Shown: in pieces, positions 9,676 through 19,995 of the stretch | Layout: the number at the start of each line of letters is the position of its first letter | How positions within the stretch are numbered: the stretch's first letter is position 1 | Assembly (NCBI GenBank): GCA_002071445.1 | Contig: MWFE01000017.1 | Coordinates: 48,069 to 112,068 of the forward strand | DNA length: 64,000 nt | Source: Bacteroidetes bacterium ADurb.Bin008 | Lineage (GTDB): Bacteria > Bacteroidota > Bacteroidia > Bacteroidales > Tenuifilaceae | Direction: 5' to 3' | Made by a program: the position numbers and the translations under genes | Notes under the pieces: generated by a model | Told to the model about the DNA's origin: nothing | The model's database searches: none | The model's input: the letters and a program-made list of their open reading frames with translations, nothing else

Positions 9676-9699
9676 AGGGGTGTTTTGGCACCCCTTTTT
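9676..9699 (+). terminator. Rho-independent terminator after pfk
   Basis: AGGGGTG / CACCCCT stem of 7 bp, loop TTTTGG, then TTTTTC. It lies between the convergent pfk and methyltransferase genes; the T-run is on the plus strand, so it serves pfk. Confidence 0.85.
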
Positions 9700-9707
9700 C
9701 TATCCAT

Positions 9708-10412
9708 TCATTTGTCGAGTTCGCCTTCAACCCTTTCAATGATTTTGGTAGTGATGGAATGCAGCAGATTTATGTCCTGCTCGTTAGCGTTAGCAAGGCG
9801 CTCCAGAACTCTGCCATGGATGAGCGTCTCGGGAGGCAACCCAATACCATTCAATACCTTGATCACTTTTTCCTTCAAAGGCTTATAGGCGGTATGCTGG
9901 GGATTTTTGGCATTTTGTCCTCCAAAATTTCCTAAACCTATTCCTGAAAGTGAGTATGTGTAGATCATCACTGCCTGCGCAAGATTTAACGAAGGGTATG
10001 AACCTGCAAGCTGCACAGACGATACCACATCGCAAAGTGCAATATCCTCATTTGATAAACCCGATTCCTCGCCTCCAAATACAATGGCCAATTCCTGTAC
10101 TGTATCCCCTTTGTCTTCGATGAAGGATTTTAGTCTGTTTACGCTGATCTCATTCTTTCTAACCCAACGTTGTTTCGAACTGGTAGCAATGGAAAAATCG
10201 ATGTCAGCAAGGGCATCGCTCAGCGAGTCGTAAACCTTTGCATTATACAATATATCGTGCGAGCCATGTGCCAGCATCATGGCTTTTTCGCAAAGGTAGT
10301 CGCAAGGGTTGACAAACCTCAAGTCGTTAAATCCCATAGTTTTTAATGCCCTTGCAGCAGCCCCTGCATTCTCAGGTACAGTGTTGTTGACTAAAATATA
10401 CGAGATTCTCAT
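9708..10412 (-). CDS. SPOUT-class RNA 2'-O-methyltransferase, TrmJ-like
   Basis: About 234 residues, cytosolic, predicted to transfer a methyl group from S-adenosylmethionine to a ribose 2'-OH of tRNA (TrmJ modifies position 32) or another RNA. The SpoU/TrmH knot motifs are clear: motif 1 PENAGAAARALKTMGF near the start, motif 2 IVFGGEESGLSNEDI around residue 125, and motif 3 SYPSLNLAQAVMIY around 155. The C-terminal 70 residues are helical. An ATG at 10412 is chosen over a GTG two codons upstream (10418). It is monocistronic and convergent with pfk. TrmJ is the best guess within the TrmH superfamily, but the exact target is uncertain. Confidence 0.85.
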   Translation of the reverse strand: MRISYILVNNTVPENAGAAARALKTMGFNDLRFVNPCDYLCEKAMMLAHGSHDILYNAKVYDSLSDALADIDFSIATSSKQRWVRKNEISVNRLKSFIEDKGDTVQELAIVFGGEESGLSNEDIALCDVVSSVQLAGSYPSLNLAQAVMIYTYSLSGIGLGNFGGQNAKNPQHTAYKPLKEKVIKVLNGIGLPPETLIHGRVLERLANANEQDINLLHSITTKIIERVEGELDK

Positions 10413-10622
10413 TTTCACTTTAATAGATTATTAAAAATAATAGCATCAAAGGCCAATTCTTACATCATAGTAGGCCATATATTGATGGACATAAGCCATT
10501 TACCTTATTGTTAAACTCTTTTTCAGTAATATTGCATTGCAAAGTTTAAAAAAGATAATGAGGGTTGATGGAAAATGGAATGAATTATTTATCTTTAATC
10601 GTAATTATTTTGAAATCCCGTC

Positions 10623-11363
10623 ATGTTAACCTATCGACTCAAAACCGGAAAAATCCATCGTTCAACCTCCCTAAAATGGGTATTTGCAACAACATTCTGT
10701 TTAATTCTTGCAGCAACTTTTTTCAGCTGCACAAGAATTGATAAGAATAAGGAGCTAACTGAAGGCATTATTGAATACAAGGTATTCTATTTAAATACTG
10801 ATTCAGTTAGGTTCGATCCCGACATTCGCCCCGATTGCATGGTGGTTAAATTTAAAGAGAATAATACAGTGAACAGGGTGGAGGCCCTGTCGGGTGCTTT
10901 TTCGTTTGCTTTTATTCAGGATCTTGATACCAAAACGTCAGTCACGTTGGTGAAAATTTTTAACAAAAAGCTGTTTTACAGGGAGCCATTGGTGGAGAAT
11001 AGTTGCCATTTTGCATACAAATCTATGCCGAGCATTACAATCGAATACAGCGATGAAACAGAAGAATTTTTGGGTTTTCAATGTAAAAAGGCTCTTGCTA
11101 CATTCAACGATAGTATTGCTTCTTCCTTTGAAATATGGTACACAGATGAAATTAAAATAAATAATCCTAACCACAATACACCGTTCGAAGCCATAGATGG
11201 CATTATGCTTAAGTTCTCCGTGATTATGTTCAATCACCGGATGAATATTGTTGCAACGGCTGTTAAACCTGCCACACTGCCCAAGGATGAGTTTGTGATT
11301 CCCTTCGATTATGAAGAGGTGGATTATGATACGATGATGGAGTTGATATATCTATTTCAATAG
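10623..11363 (+). CDS. GLPGLI-like lipoprotein of unknown function
   Basis: A 246-residue protein with an N-terminal basic stretch, a hydrophobic segment and lipobox ATFFSC (Cys36), so probably a lipoprotein anchored in an outer or inner membrane. The middle resembles the GLPGLI family of Bacteroidetes: EGIIEYKVFY at the start of the mature part, EEFLGFQCKKA, then EIWYTDEIKI and a degenerate EAIDGIMLKF in place of the GLPGLI signature. That family has no firm function; some members accompany TonB receptors. Here it is followed by a strong terminator and stands alone. The family call is tentative because the eponymous motif is not conserved. Confidence 0.65.
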   Translation: MLTYRLKTGKIHRSTSLKWVFATTFCLILAATFFSCTRIDKNKELTEGIIEYKVFYLNTDSVRFDPDIRPDCMVVKFKENNTVNRVEALSGAFSFAFIQDLDTKTSVTLVKIFNKKLFYREPLVENSCHFAYKSMPSITIEYSDETEEFLGFQCKKALATFNDSIASSFEIWYTDEIKINNPNHNTPFEAIDGIMLKFSVIMFNHRMNIVATAVKPATLPKDEFVIPFDYEEVDYDTMMELIYLFQ

Positions 11364-11390
11364 CATTACATAGGCATTTTCGGAATTATT

Positions 11391-11414
11391 CCCTTACTTT
11401 GTAAGGGATTTTTT
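11391..11414 (+). terminator. Rho-independent terminator
   Basis: CCCTTAC-TTT-GTAAGGG, a 7-bp stem, followed by ATTTTTTG and another T-run. It separates the lipoprotein from ftsK. Confidence 0.88.
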
Positions 11415-11458
11415 GTTTTTTTTTACTTTTCAAGATTCAATAATAACAACTGGCACTT

Positions 11459-13918
11459 ATGGCTAAAGTTGGAAATGATTCCAAGACGAAAAAAAATGAG
11501 GGAAAGCCGAAAAGGAGTTTTTTTAAGGACGATCGCATTCGGTTTACCTTTGGGCTGTTAGTCCTGTTTTTCTCGCTATACCTTACCATTGCCTTTGTAT
11601 CGTACCTGTTTTCATGGCAATCGGACCAGAGTTTCCAATGGCAATCCATCTTTTCCGATTCATCAGTGAGGGTTCACAATTGGGCAGGAAAGGTTGGAGC
11701 CTCCTTTGCTTCGCAATTTTTAAATCGGTGGTTTGGCATTGCCTCGTTTGCAATCCCCTTTTTAATAGGAATTATTGGCCTAAGGCTTTTAAAAATCAGA
11801 CTCTTGCCCTTACGGAGTACGATTCTGAAAAGCTTATTAGGAATGGTGCTTGTTTCATTACTCTTCGGATTCCTTTTTGGAAATGCCGGAAACATTCTCG
11901 GAAGCGGATTAGGCGGTGCACATGGTCTTTTTATCAGCGAATGGCTCATTGCATTCGTAGGAAAGTCAGGTACATTATTCCTGTTGATAGTTGTCTGTAC
12001 TGCATATCTGTTATATTTGAATGTGAGCATATTGCCACTGTATAAGCGTATTGCATTGGCCGTAATCAGTCTTTTCAAAATATCGCCAAACAATAAGGAT
12101 GATGGTACGGACAAAACATTTAGCGAGTTGGATGGCAAGGATGATCAGAGTCATTCTGCTGATTCCACTCAGGATGAAAATGAACGGACTGACATGGAGC
12201 CATTCAGTGTATTAAAAAGCGATAATGTTGATGATTATGAAGAGGATGACTCTGCTGGTGGCATTAAGGACGATGAGTTGGATGATGATGTTGAAGATTC
12301 TGACGAAACAAACAGGATTGCTACCACCGATGATGTTGAAATGGAGGTAAACATTAATCTTGAAGAGAATGGAGATCAGCAGGTGATTGTTACTCCTGAA
12401 TTCTACGATCCTACCAAAGAACTTTCTGCATATCAGCTTCCGCCCATTGAACTTTTAGAGGACTACCGACATCGTCAGGCCCCCGTGACCGAGGAGGAGT
12501 TGCGTAGCAACAAGAACAAGATTATCGAAACGCTGGGTAATTATAACATACAAATTGCCAAAATATTGGCAACAGTTGGCCCCACCGTTACCCTTTATGA
12601 AATAGTCCCTGCTCCGGGGATTAGAATCAGCAAAATTAAAAACCTTGAGGATGACATTGCCTTGAGCCTGGCTGCATTGGGCATTAGAATTATTGCTCCC
12701 ATTCCGGGTAGGGGAACCATTGGTATTGAGGTACCAAACCTGAAACCTGAGGTGGTTTCAATGGCTTCCATTATCCGTTCCTCGAAGTTTCAGGATAATA
12801 AGTTCGATTTGGCCATTGCATTGGGTAAAACCATATCCAATGAAACATTTGTGGTCGATTTGGCCAAAATGCCCCACCTGCTGGTGGCCGGTGCAACCGG
12901 ACAGGGGAAATCGGTTGGATTGAATGCCATTATCACCTCGCTGCTTTACAAAAAGCACCCTGCACAGCTTAAATTTGTTTTGGTTGACCCCAAAAAGGTT
13001 GAGTTAACTCTGTACAATAAGCTGGAGAGGCATTTTTTAGCCAAACTCCCCGACTCGGAGGAAGCCATTATTACCGATACCCAAAAGGTGATTTATACGC
13101 TCAATTCACTCGGTATTGAAATGGATGCCCGTTATGACCTCCTAAAGGCTGCCCACGTGAGGAATATTAAAGAGTATAACGAAAAGTTTACTGCCCGACG
13201 TCTTAACCCCGAGAAGGGGCATCACTATTTACCCTATATCGTTGTGGTTATTGATGAGTTTGCTGATCTGATTATGACTGCAGGGCGGGAAATTGAAACT
13301 CCCATGGCCCGTATAGCACAATTGGCACGGGCGGTAGGTATTCACCTTATAATTGCCACCCAGCGACCTACCACCAATATTATAACCGGTGTTATCAAAG
13401 CCAACTTCCCGGCACGTATTGCCTTTAGGGTATCATCAATGATTGACTCCAGAACCATTCTGGACACATCGGGGGCCAATCAATTGGTTGGCAGGGGTGA
13501 CATGCTTATCTCGACGGGTAACGATCTGGTTCGTGTACAGTGCGCATTTATTGATACACCGGAGGTTGAAAGGATAACCGATTTCATTGGTAATCAAAGG
13601 GGGTATGCAACGGCATACAATTTGCCGGAATATACCGGCGATACTGGTGAAGAAACCCTCGAAGTTGACCTTGGGAAACGGGATGACCTTTTCGAAGAGG
13701 CTGCACGACTGGTGGTTCAATATCAGCAAGGATCAACTTCGCTGATTCAGCGAAAATTAGCCATCGGTTACAATAGGGCTGGCAGGATTGTTGATCAATT
13801 GGAAGCGGCCGAAATTGTTGGTCCTTTTGAGGGCAGCAAAGCTCGCCAGGTTCTCATTAAAGATGAAACGTCGTTGCAAAATATTCTTGCAAAATTGAAC
13901 GGAGAACAGAGTGATTAA
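11459..13918 (+). CDS. ftsK: DNA translocase FtsK
   Basis: An 819-residue inner-membrane ATPase that pumps DNA at the division septum so that XerCD can resolve chromosome dimers. Residues about 28-205 hold the membrane domain with four or five hydrophobic segments. Residues about 212-310 are a strongly acidic, low-complexity linker. The motor follows from about 330: Walker A GATGQGKSV (478-486) and Walker B VVVIDE (595-600). The last about 75 residues are the DNA-reading winged-helix gamma domain (STSLIQRKLAIGYNRAGRI). The length fits the Bacteroidetes SpoIIIE/FtsK type. lolA starts 20 bases downstream, a common pairing in the phylum. A XerD gene is also in the window (48556). Confidence 0.97.
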   Translation: MAKVGNDSKTKKNEGKPKRSFFKDDRIRFTFGLLVLFFSLYLTIAFVSYLFSWQSDQSFQWQSIFSDSSVRVHNWAGKVGASFASQFLNRWFGIASFAIPFLIGIIGLRLLKIRLLPLRSTILKSLLGMVLVSLLFGFLFGNAGNILGSGLGGAHGLFISEWLIAFVGKSGTLFLLIVVCTAYLLYLNVSILPLYKRIALAVISLFKISPNNKDDGTDKTFSELDGKDDQSHSADSTQDENERTDMEPFSVLKSDNVDDYEEDDSAGGIKDDELDDDVEDSDETNRIATTDDVEMEVNINLEENGDQQVIVTPEFYDPTKELSAYQLPPIELLEDYRHRQAPVTEEELRSNKNKIIETLGNYNIQIAKILATVGPTVTLYEIVPAPGIRISKIKNLEDDIALSLAALGIRIIAPIPGRGTIGIEVPNLKPEVVSMASIIRSSKFQDNKFDLAIALGKTISNETFVVDLAKMPHLLVAGATGQGKSVGLNAIITSLLYKKHPAQLKFVLVDPKKVELTLYNKLERHFLAKLPDSEEAIITDTQKVIYTLNSLGIEMDARYDLLKAAHVRNIKEYNEKFTARRLNPEKGHHYLPYIVVVIDEFADLIMTAGREIETPMARIAQLARAVGIHLIIATQRPTTNIITGVIKANFPARIAFRVSSMIDSRTILDTSGANQLVGRGDMLISTGNDLVRVQCAFIDTPEVERITDFIGNQRGYATAYNLPEYTGDTGEETLEVDLGKRDDLFEEAARLVVQYQQGSTSLIQRKLAIGYNRAGRIVDQLEAAEIVGPFEGSKARQVLIKDETSLQNILAKLNGEQSD

Positions 13919-13938
13919 TGGATTAAAAAAGATTAGGT

Positions 13939-14586
13939 ATGAAAAAATTGTTTTTGGCGGCTTTAACCTGTAGTTTAACGATTTTCTCCTTTGGACAATC
14001 AGCCCCGTTGGGGAAGGATTTAGTAAGGCTTTTCTCCGAAAAGATTCAATCGTACCAAACGATTAAAACAGTTTTTGCTTTTACCCTCGAAAATTTACAG
14101 GAGGGGCTTACCGACACCTACGATGGTACACTGTCCTACAAGGGTAAACAGTATAACCTTTCACTCATGGGCATGGAGGTTTACTACGATGGCGAAACAA
14201 AGTGGCAGTATATACCTGAGGCCAATGAGGTTACCATATCAAAACCCTCTTCACTTGATGGCGGCCTGTTTGATGATCCTACCAGAATATTCAGCAACTA
14301 CGAGAAGGATTTCAAATCGAGATTTATTGGCGAACAGGTTGAAAAGGGTGTGGGTATCTACGAAGTTGATCTTTATCCTGAAGACCTTTCGGAACCCTAT
14401 TCGCTTATCAAGATTAGATTTAACAAGGAGACACTCGAACCCATATCAGTGAAATATCAGGGTAAGGACGGTATCAACTATATTATCAACGTGAAAAGTT
14501 TTAAGCCCAATGTCCATTTGAAAGCGGATCTTTTCTCATTTGATGTGACAAAGTATAAGGGAATTGAAATTGTCGATTTAAGGTAA
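13939..14586 (+). CDS. lolA: LolA-like outer membrane lipoprotein carrier
   Basis: A 215-residue periplasmic protein with signal peptide (cleavage after SFGQ). It fits the LolA/LolB half-barrel: an early helix with LFSEKIQSYQTIKTVF, then strands around GTLSYKGKQYNL, EVYYDGETKWQY and the C-terminal FSFDVTKYKGIEIVDL. LolA ferries lipoproteins from LolCDE to the outer membrane, which matters here given the many lipoproteins encoded in this window. It is co-transcribed with ftsK (20-base gap) and ends 37 bases before the convergent HD-hydrolase gene. Confidence 0.88.
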   Translation: MKKLFLAALTCSLTIFSFGQSAPLGKDLVRLFSEKIQSYQTIKTVFAFTLENLQEGLTDTYDGTLSYKGKQYNLSLMGMEVYYDGETKWQYIPEANEVTISKPSSLDGGLFDDPTRIFSNYEKDFKSRFIGEQVEKGVGIYEVDLYPEDLSEPYSLIKIRFNKETLEPISVKYQGKDGINYIINVKSFKPNVHLKADLFSFDVTKYKGIEIVDLR

Positions 14587-14623
14587 CGCCATCCATCGCA
14601 TATTGCACATTGTACATTGCAAA

Positions 14624-16723
14624 TTACATTGGCATAGCCTTGGGATACTCAATGCGGGCGTGATATATGTTCAGTAGTTTCTTCTTAAAGGCAGATTTGA
14701 CAACCGTAATATCCTTAAATGTAATGTCAGCATCGCTGTATTGTTCTTCAATTTGCTGATAGTTAATGATATTCTCAACCAGGTCGTTTATGGCTTCGTA
14801 AGTAATGGTTTTCAATGCCCGCGAAGCTGCCTCCACTGCATCGGCCATCATTAGCACAGCAGTCTCGCGTGAGAAAGGTTTTGGCCCCTTGTAGCTGAAA
14901 AGGGAAACGTTGTCTTTTAATTCAGGATACTTTTCGCGGTATAAACGCAAAAAGTATTGTACTTTGTTCGTGCCGTGGTGTGTCCTGATAAAGTCGATAA
15001 TCTGTTCTGGAATGTTGTGTTTTTTAGCAATCTGTATGCCCTCGGCCACATGCTTTATGATAATTTCGGCACTCTCTTCGTAATCTATGCCTTGATGTGG
15101 ATTGAATCCTGAGGCCTGGTTTTCAATAAAATAGTATGGATTGTTCATTTTGCCAATATCATGGTATAGAGCTCCGGCGCGAGCCAGAAGGGGATTGCCA
15201 CCAATTTTAAAAATGGCCTCCTCGGCAAGATTGGCAACCTGAAGTGAGTGTTGGAAAGTCCCAGGCGCCTTTTCGGCCAACTGCCGAAGTAAATCCTGGT
15301 TTGTATCGGAGAGCTCCATCAGTGTTGTATCCGACAGGAAACCGAATATCTTTTCGAATAGGTAGATCAGCTGATAAGAGGTTAAAAGCAGAAGGGCATT
15401 GATGGCAAACCATAGAAAACTGTAGGGATCGATGGTTAAAATACTTCCTTCTTGAATAATGGCAATTCCAACATAGACAGCTATATACGAAATATAAACC
15501 AATGATATGGATAGGAACAACTTTCCTCGTCGATATAGATTTGTTAAGCTGATTATGGCAATGATGCCCGCAATAAAGTGAATGAATACGAATTCGAAGC
15601 TGTTGGGAACGAAGAAACCTACCAAAAATACCGTAACTAGGTGGATAAACAGGGCAAGCCTCGAATCGTAAAAAGTCCTTATGAAAATGGGGACTATGGC
15701 AAGGGGTATTATGTAAATATTAATTATGTTTCTTTTTATCAGAATTGACGATAGAATCGCCATGATGGTTATCAAAAGTAGAATGAAGATTATCTTGCGA
15801 TTGTCGCTAAGAATTTCCCTTCGAAAATTGTATAGAAAAAGGAAAAGCATTAGAAAAAGCATGGAAATCAGCAGGGCTTGTCCCAGAATAAGCACCCTGA
15901 AACTGCCCCTAAACCCAATCTTGCTCTCATGCTCCCTTTTCAGCGAGAATATTATCTGGTAAAGATCCTGATTTATCACTTCACCCTTGGTTACAATGCT
16001 TTCTCCGGCATACACCAATCCTTTGGTAATGGATAGGTTGGCCAACATGTCCTGAGTAATTATTTCCGTTGACTTTGCATCGAAATGTAGGTTGGCCAGT
16101 ACATAGTTACCCCAATCGATGCTCTTCACAAAACTCCCACTTATCGGGTATTTAGAGGCTATTATAGCTGTTTTTGTTTGCAGGTAATCAATGGCCGATC
16201 CGGTAGAGAATAGCTCTGAAAGGGGAGTCTCAAACGCCCGGTTCCCTGTCAATATCGATATGCTGTTTGTTTGTTTACCGGAAATATCGAAATATTCACC
16301 ATTGCTGATAATACCTTTTTTGTAAACAAATGATAGTTGCTTTTGCAATTCTGCCATTATGGGCTCAGGAATTTGAGCAGTATTCTTTCTTTCCTTATTT
16401 TGATTCTCAAACAAATCTGAGACCTCGGTCTTAAAACGGGGGAGTACCCGTATTAGAACAGCAGAATCAAGCCTGAATATGGGTTTGACGTTGGAAAGAA
16501 TAGCATTGCGTTCGGCAATGATCTCACTATCAGTTTTGTAAATGGGAAAATCGAACGGGGCGATCAAATCCTCATGCATCCATGCTTTACCTTTCTGAAA
16601 TTCGTATTTAAACTTTCTTTCGCGGGGGAGAAAAACTAAGATGGCAACAATGGCAACTAAAAATAAAAGCCCTCGGATAATATCTTGAAAATGTAGTTTT
16701 AGAAAGCGGTATATCTTTTTCAT
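14624..16723 (-). CDS. 7TM-HD phosphohydrolase, PgpH-type c-di-AMP phosphodiesterase
   Basis: A 699-residue inner-membrane protein. One N-terminal transmembrane helix (about 15-33) is followed by an extracytoplasmic 7TMR-HDED domain (about 40-270), a bundle of about seven membrane helices (about 275-460), and a cytosolic HD domain. Catalytic His-Asp is YHDIGK at 520-525; FQHSLQVANLAEEA before it and HHGT after it carry further metal ligands. Proteins of this layout (Listeria PgpH) hydrolyse c-di-AMP to pApA. A c-di-AMP synthase, cdaA, is encoded at 52852-53655, so both arms of the signal are in this window. Start ATG is 30 bases from a TATATTTG element. Confidence 0.92.
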   Translation of the reverse strand: MKKIYRFLKLHFQDIIRGLLFLVAIVAILVFLPRERKFKYEFQKGKAWMHEDLIAPFDFPIYKTDSEIIAERNAILSNVKPIFRLDSAVLIRVLPRFKTEVSDLFENQNKERKNTAQIPEPIMAELQKQLSFVYKKGIISNGEYFDISGKQTNSISILTGNRAFETPLSELFSTGSAIDYLQTKTAIIASKYPISGSFVKSIDWGNYVLANLHFDAKSTEIITQDMLANLSITKGLVYAGESIVTKGEVINQDLYQIIFSLKREHESKIGFRGSFRVLILGQALLISMLFLMLFLFLYNFRREILSDNRKIIFILLLITIMAILSSILIKRNIINIYIIPLAIVPIFIRTFYDSRLALFIHLVTVFLVGFFVPNSFEFVFIHFIAGIIAIISLTNLYRRGKLFLSISLVYISYIAVYVGIAIIQEGSILTIDPYSFLWFAINALLLLTSYQLIYLFEKIFGFLSDTTLMELSDTNQDLLRQLAEKAPGTFQHSLQVANLAEEAIFKIGGNPLLARAGALYHDIGKMNNPYYFIENQASGFNPHQGIDYEESAEIIIKHVAEGIQIAKKHNIPEQIIDFIRTHHGTNKVQYFLRLYREKYPELKDNVSLFSYKGPKPFSRETAVLMMADAVEAASRALKTITYEAINDLVENIINYQQIEEQYSDADITFKDITVVKSAFKKKLLNIYHARIEYPKAMPM

Positions 16724-16752
16724 AAAACGAAGCTGAAATTTTCTGAATCACG

Positions 16753-16760
16753 CAAATATA
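16753..16760 (-). promoter_or_regulatory. Predicted -7 element for the 7TM-HD gene
   Basis: The minus strand reads TATATTTG (TAnnTTTG). It would give a leader of about 20-25 bases. No clear -33 TTG. Confidence 0.45.
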
Positions 16761-16997
16761 ACATTTAAAACACTATAAAGGTTTTGACATTAATTTATAT
16801 GTAGTATAAAATCTCTTGTTGTAGCAGCTCTTGCTACTATTCTCAGCTACTGATAACACTTTTTTAATCCCTATGAGCCAGACAAATCGACAGTAAAAAG
16901 AGTTTGTAAAAAGACATTATGACACGATCAATTTAATGGCAAGCGTTTTGACCTTGGTGAGGCAGCATGATTAACAACGATTAATAAATATAAACAT

Positions 16998-19586
16998 ATG
17001 AACTTAAACGATTTCACTATCAAATCACAAGAGGCCATTCAGCAGGCCTTCTCCATAGCTCAAGGCTATCAGCATCCGGCCATTGAGCCTGCCCACTTGT
17101 TAAAGGGTATAATGAGTCAGGCCGAAAGCGTGTCCGGCTTTATATTCAATAAGATGGGTGTTAACACGGCCAATTTCGATTCGGTTCTAAATGGCATTCT
17201 CTCCCGATTCCCCAAAGTTTCGGGCGGAGAACAGTACCTGAGTGCTGCAAGCAACAGGGCACTGCAGAAAGCATCGGGGTTTGCCAAGGAGATGGGTGAC
17301 CAATACGTGTCGGTTGAACATCTCATTTACGGACTGTTGGAATCGGGCGATCAGGTATCGCAGATTATGAAGGATGCCGGTATGAATGTGTCTGACCTGA
17401 AGAAAACCATTGCAGAGTTAAGGAAGGGATCAAAGGTTGAGTCGCAAACAGCGGAGGATACTTACAACGCATTGAATCGTTTTGCACTCCATTTAAACGA
17501 GATGGCCCGGAATGGGAAACTCGACCCTGTTATTGGGCGCGATGAGGAGATTAGGCGGGTTTTGCAAATACTCTCGCGTAGGACAAAAAATAACCCCATA
17601 CTCATAGGTGAGCCGGGCGTTGGCAAAACGGCAATAGCCGAGGGGATTGCCCATCGAATAGTGAATGGCGATGTTCCTGAGAACCTGAAATCGAAACAAC
17701 TTTTCTCTCTCGACATGGGAGCGTTGATAGCCGGTGCCAAGTATAAAGGAGAATTTGAAGAGCGTCTTAAATCGGTAATAAAAGAGGTTGTTGCTTCGGG
17801 CGGCGAGGTGGTGCTTTTCATCGACGAGATACATACTCTGGTGGGAGCAGGGAAGGGAGAGGGTGCTATGGATGCTGCCAACATTTTAAAACCAGCATTG
17901 GCTCGTGGCGAACTTCGCGCCATTGGTGCTACCACTTTTAATGAATACCAGAAGTATTTTGAAAAGGATAAAGCTCTTGAAAGGAGATTCCAATCCGTGC
18001 TGATTGATGAGCCAAGCGTTACCGATGCCATTTCCATTCTGAGGGGTTTAAAAGAGAGGTACGAGAGCCACCATGCGGTTAGGATTAAAGATGAGGCCAT
18101 AATATCAGCAGTGGAATTGTCGAACCGCTATATTACCCAAAGGTTTTTGCCCGATAAGGCAATTGACCTTATCGACGAGGCTGCATCGAAATTACGCCTC
18201 GAAATGAACTCTGTGCCTCAGAGCATTGACGAGATAGAAAGGCGCATTAAACAGCTTGAGATTGAACGTGAGGCCATAAAACGTGAGGGCGATGATAAGA
18301 AGGTGGCATCGCTTAGCCATGAGATAGCCAACCTGAACGAGGAGAGGAATACCCTGAGAGCCAAGTGGCAATCGGAAAAAAACATCATTGAAAAGATACA
18401 GCAGCACAAGAACGCCATTGAGGGGTTAAAAGTAGAGGCAGACAGCGCAGAACGTCTTGGTGATTACGGAAAGGTGGCTGAGATACGATATGGGCGCATA
18501 AAGGAGGCCGAAAAGGCCATAGATACTCTCAAAAGTGAGTTGGCTGAAATGCAGTCCGATTTCTCGCTGATTAAGGAGGAGGTCGATTCGGCCGATATAG
18601 CCGAAGTGGTGGCCCGATGGACTGGTATCCCGGTAAGCCGGATGCTGCAGAGCGAGAGGGAGAAACTGCTGACCCTTGAAGACCATCTGCACGAAAGGGT
18701 AGTTGGTCAGGACGAGGCCATTTCGGCAGTTGCCGATGCGGTTCGCAGGAGTAGGGCCGGGCTACAGGATTCCAAACGCCCCATTGGGTCGTTCATATTC
18801 ATGGGGACAACGGGTGTTGGTAAAACCGAACTGGCAAAAGCTTTGGCGGAGTTTCTTTTCAATGAGGAGGAGTTGATGACAAGGATAGACATGAGTGAAT
18901 ATCAGGAACGCCATTCCGTTTCGAGGTTAGTGGGAGCCCCTCCGGGGTATGTTGGGTACGATGAGGGAGGACAGCTCACCGAGGCAGTGCGCCACAAACC
19001 CTATTCAGTGGTGCTACTCGATGAGATAGAAAAGGCTCATCCTGATGTGTTTAATATTCTGCTTCAGGTGCTTGAGGACGGGCGGCTTACCGACAATAAA
19101 GGGCGACTGGTTGATTTTAAGAATACTATTATCATTATGACTTCCAACATCGGTTCGCACATTATCCAGAGCAACTTCGAAAATGCTACAAATGGCGTAT
19201 CGCACCAGGTGATGGATAGGACACGTGCGCAGGTATTGGAATTGCTCCGATCGACAATCCGTCCGGAATTTCTAAACAGGGTGGATGAGATTATCATGTT
19301 CTCGCCCTTAACAAAAAGCGAGATACGGGAGATTGTGAACATGCAATTTCAAATAATCCGAAAAATGTTGGAAGAGCAAGGTATTACATTGAGTATTACC
19401 GAAAGTGCCATTGATTGGATTGTTGCAACGGGCTTCGATCCTTTGTACGGAGCAAGGCCTATAAAAAGGTTGATGCAGCGTCACATACTCAACAGGTTAT
19501 CGAAAGAGATCTTAGCGGGGAAAGTTTCAAAAGAAAAACCCATAGTGATTGACCATTTCGATGGCGATGAACTGGTTTTTAGATAG
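16998..19586 (+). CDS. clpB: ATP-dependent disaggregase ClpB
   Basis: An 862-residue cytosolic hexameric AAA+ chaperone that pulls polypeptides from aggregates together with DnaK. Residues 1-145 are the Clp N domain with two repeats. The first ATPase has Walker [10 protein letters not shown] (about 203-211) and Walker B VLFIDEIH. The coiled-coil M domain (about 405-525) distinguishes ClpB from ClpA/C. The second ATPase has GTTGVGKTE (about 603-611), [13 protein letters not shown] and the sensor-2 GARPIKR near the C terminus. No ClpP-binding loop is apparent. Full length and monocistronic, ending in a bidirectional terminator. The 270-base upstream gap shows no clear promoter. Confidence 0.97.
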   Translation: MNLNDFTIKSQEAIQQAFSIAQGYQHPAIEPAHLLKGIMSQAESVSGFIFNKMGVNTANFDSVLNGILSRFPKVSGGEQYLSAASNRALQKASGFAKEMGDQYVSVEHLIYGLLESGDQVSQIMKDAGMNVSDLKKTIAELRKGSKVESQTAEDTYNALNRFALHLNEMARNGKLDPVIGRDEEIRRVLQILSRRTKNNPILIGEPGVGKTAIAEGIAHRIVNGDVPENLKSKQLFSLDMGALIAGAKYKGEFEERLKSVIKEVVASGGEVVLFIDEIHTLVGAGKGEGAMDAANILKPALARGELRAIGATTFNEYQKYFEKDKALERRFQSVLIDEPSVTDAISILRGLKERYESHHAVRIKDEAIISAVELSNRYITQRFLPDKAIDLIDEAASKLRLEMNSVPQSIDEIERRIKQLEIEREAIKREGDDKKVASLSHEIANLNEERNTLRAKWQSEKNIIEKIQQHKNAIEGLKVEADSAERLGDYGKVAEIRYGRIKEAEKAIDTLKSELAEMQSDFSLIKEEVDSADIAEVVARWTGIPVSRMLQSEREKLLTLEDHLHERVVGQDEAISAVADAVRRSRAGLQDSKRPIGSFIFMGTTGVGKTELAKALAEFLFNEEELMTRIDMSEYQERHSVSRLVGAPPGYVGYDEGGQLTEAVRHKPYSVVLLDEIEKAHPDVFNILLQVLEDGRLTDNKGRLVDFKNTIIIMTSNIGSHIIQSNFENATNGVSHQVMDRTRAQVLELLRSTIRPEFLNRVDEIIMFSPLTKSEIREIVNMQFQIIRKMLEEQGITLSITESAIDWIVATGFDPLYGARPIKRLMQRHILNRLSKEILAGKVSKEKPIVIDHFDGDELVFR

Positions 19587-19601
19587 GTTATGTGATTTGG
19601 A

Positions 19602-19640
19602 CTAAAAAAAAAGAGGCTTGCCCTTCGGGTAAGCCTCTTT
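19602..19640. terminator. Bidirectional terminator between clpB and the STAS gene
   Basis: AAAGAGGCTTGCCC-TTC-GGGTAAGCCTCTTT: a stem of about 14 bp with one G-T wobble, an A-run on its left and T on its right. It can stop clpB transcripts on the plus strand and the hpt-stas transcript on the minus strand. Confidence 0.88.
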
Positions 19641-19653
19641 CAATTGGTTTTTA

Positions 19654-19995
19654 CTACTTAAATCCTTTGAGGCATTCATCTACATCGCTTCGAATATCGA
19701 ACACCGAATGCAATTGGAGAAGTTTTACCAACTCCATCACCTCTTTTGATATACAGCATAGTTTTAGCTGAGAAGAGTTATTCTTTGCAACTCTCAGAAT
19801 TGAAAGGAGTGAGCCGAAACCGGAACTGTCTATATATTCAATGCCTGCCAAACTCAATACCATTTTCAAATCCTTTTGGTCGAACAGCATGGAAACCTCC
19901 TGCTTAAATTGCTGCGAAATTGCCGAGTGCAATTTGTTGTGATGTGCACCTATCGAAACGATCAGCACATCGTCAATTTTTTCAACATTTATCAT
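19654..19995 (-). CDS. STAS-domain protein (anti-sigma-factor antagonist-like)
   Basis: A 113-residue single STAS domain, cytosolic. The signature is GIEYIDSSGFGSLLS (51-65), with Ser57/Ser58 at the position phosphorylated in SpoIIAA/RsbV. In the family, the unphosphorylated form binds an anti-sigma kinase or other partner and frees a target. Its ATG overlaps the stop of the upstream Hpt gene by ATGA, indicating translational coupling. No sigma factor, RsbW-type kinase or PP2C phosphatase is encoded nearby, so its partners must be elsewhere. Confidence 0.88.
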   Translation of the reverse strand: MINVEKIDDVLIVSIGAHHNKLHSAISQQFKQEVSMLFDQKDLKMVLSLAGIEYIDSSGFGSLLSILRVAKNNSSQLKLCCISKEVMELVKLLQLHSVFDIRSDVDECLKGFK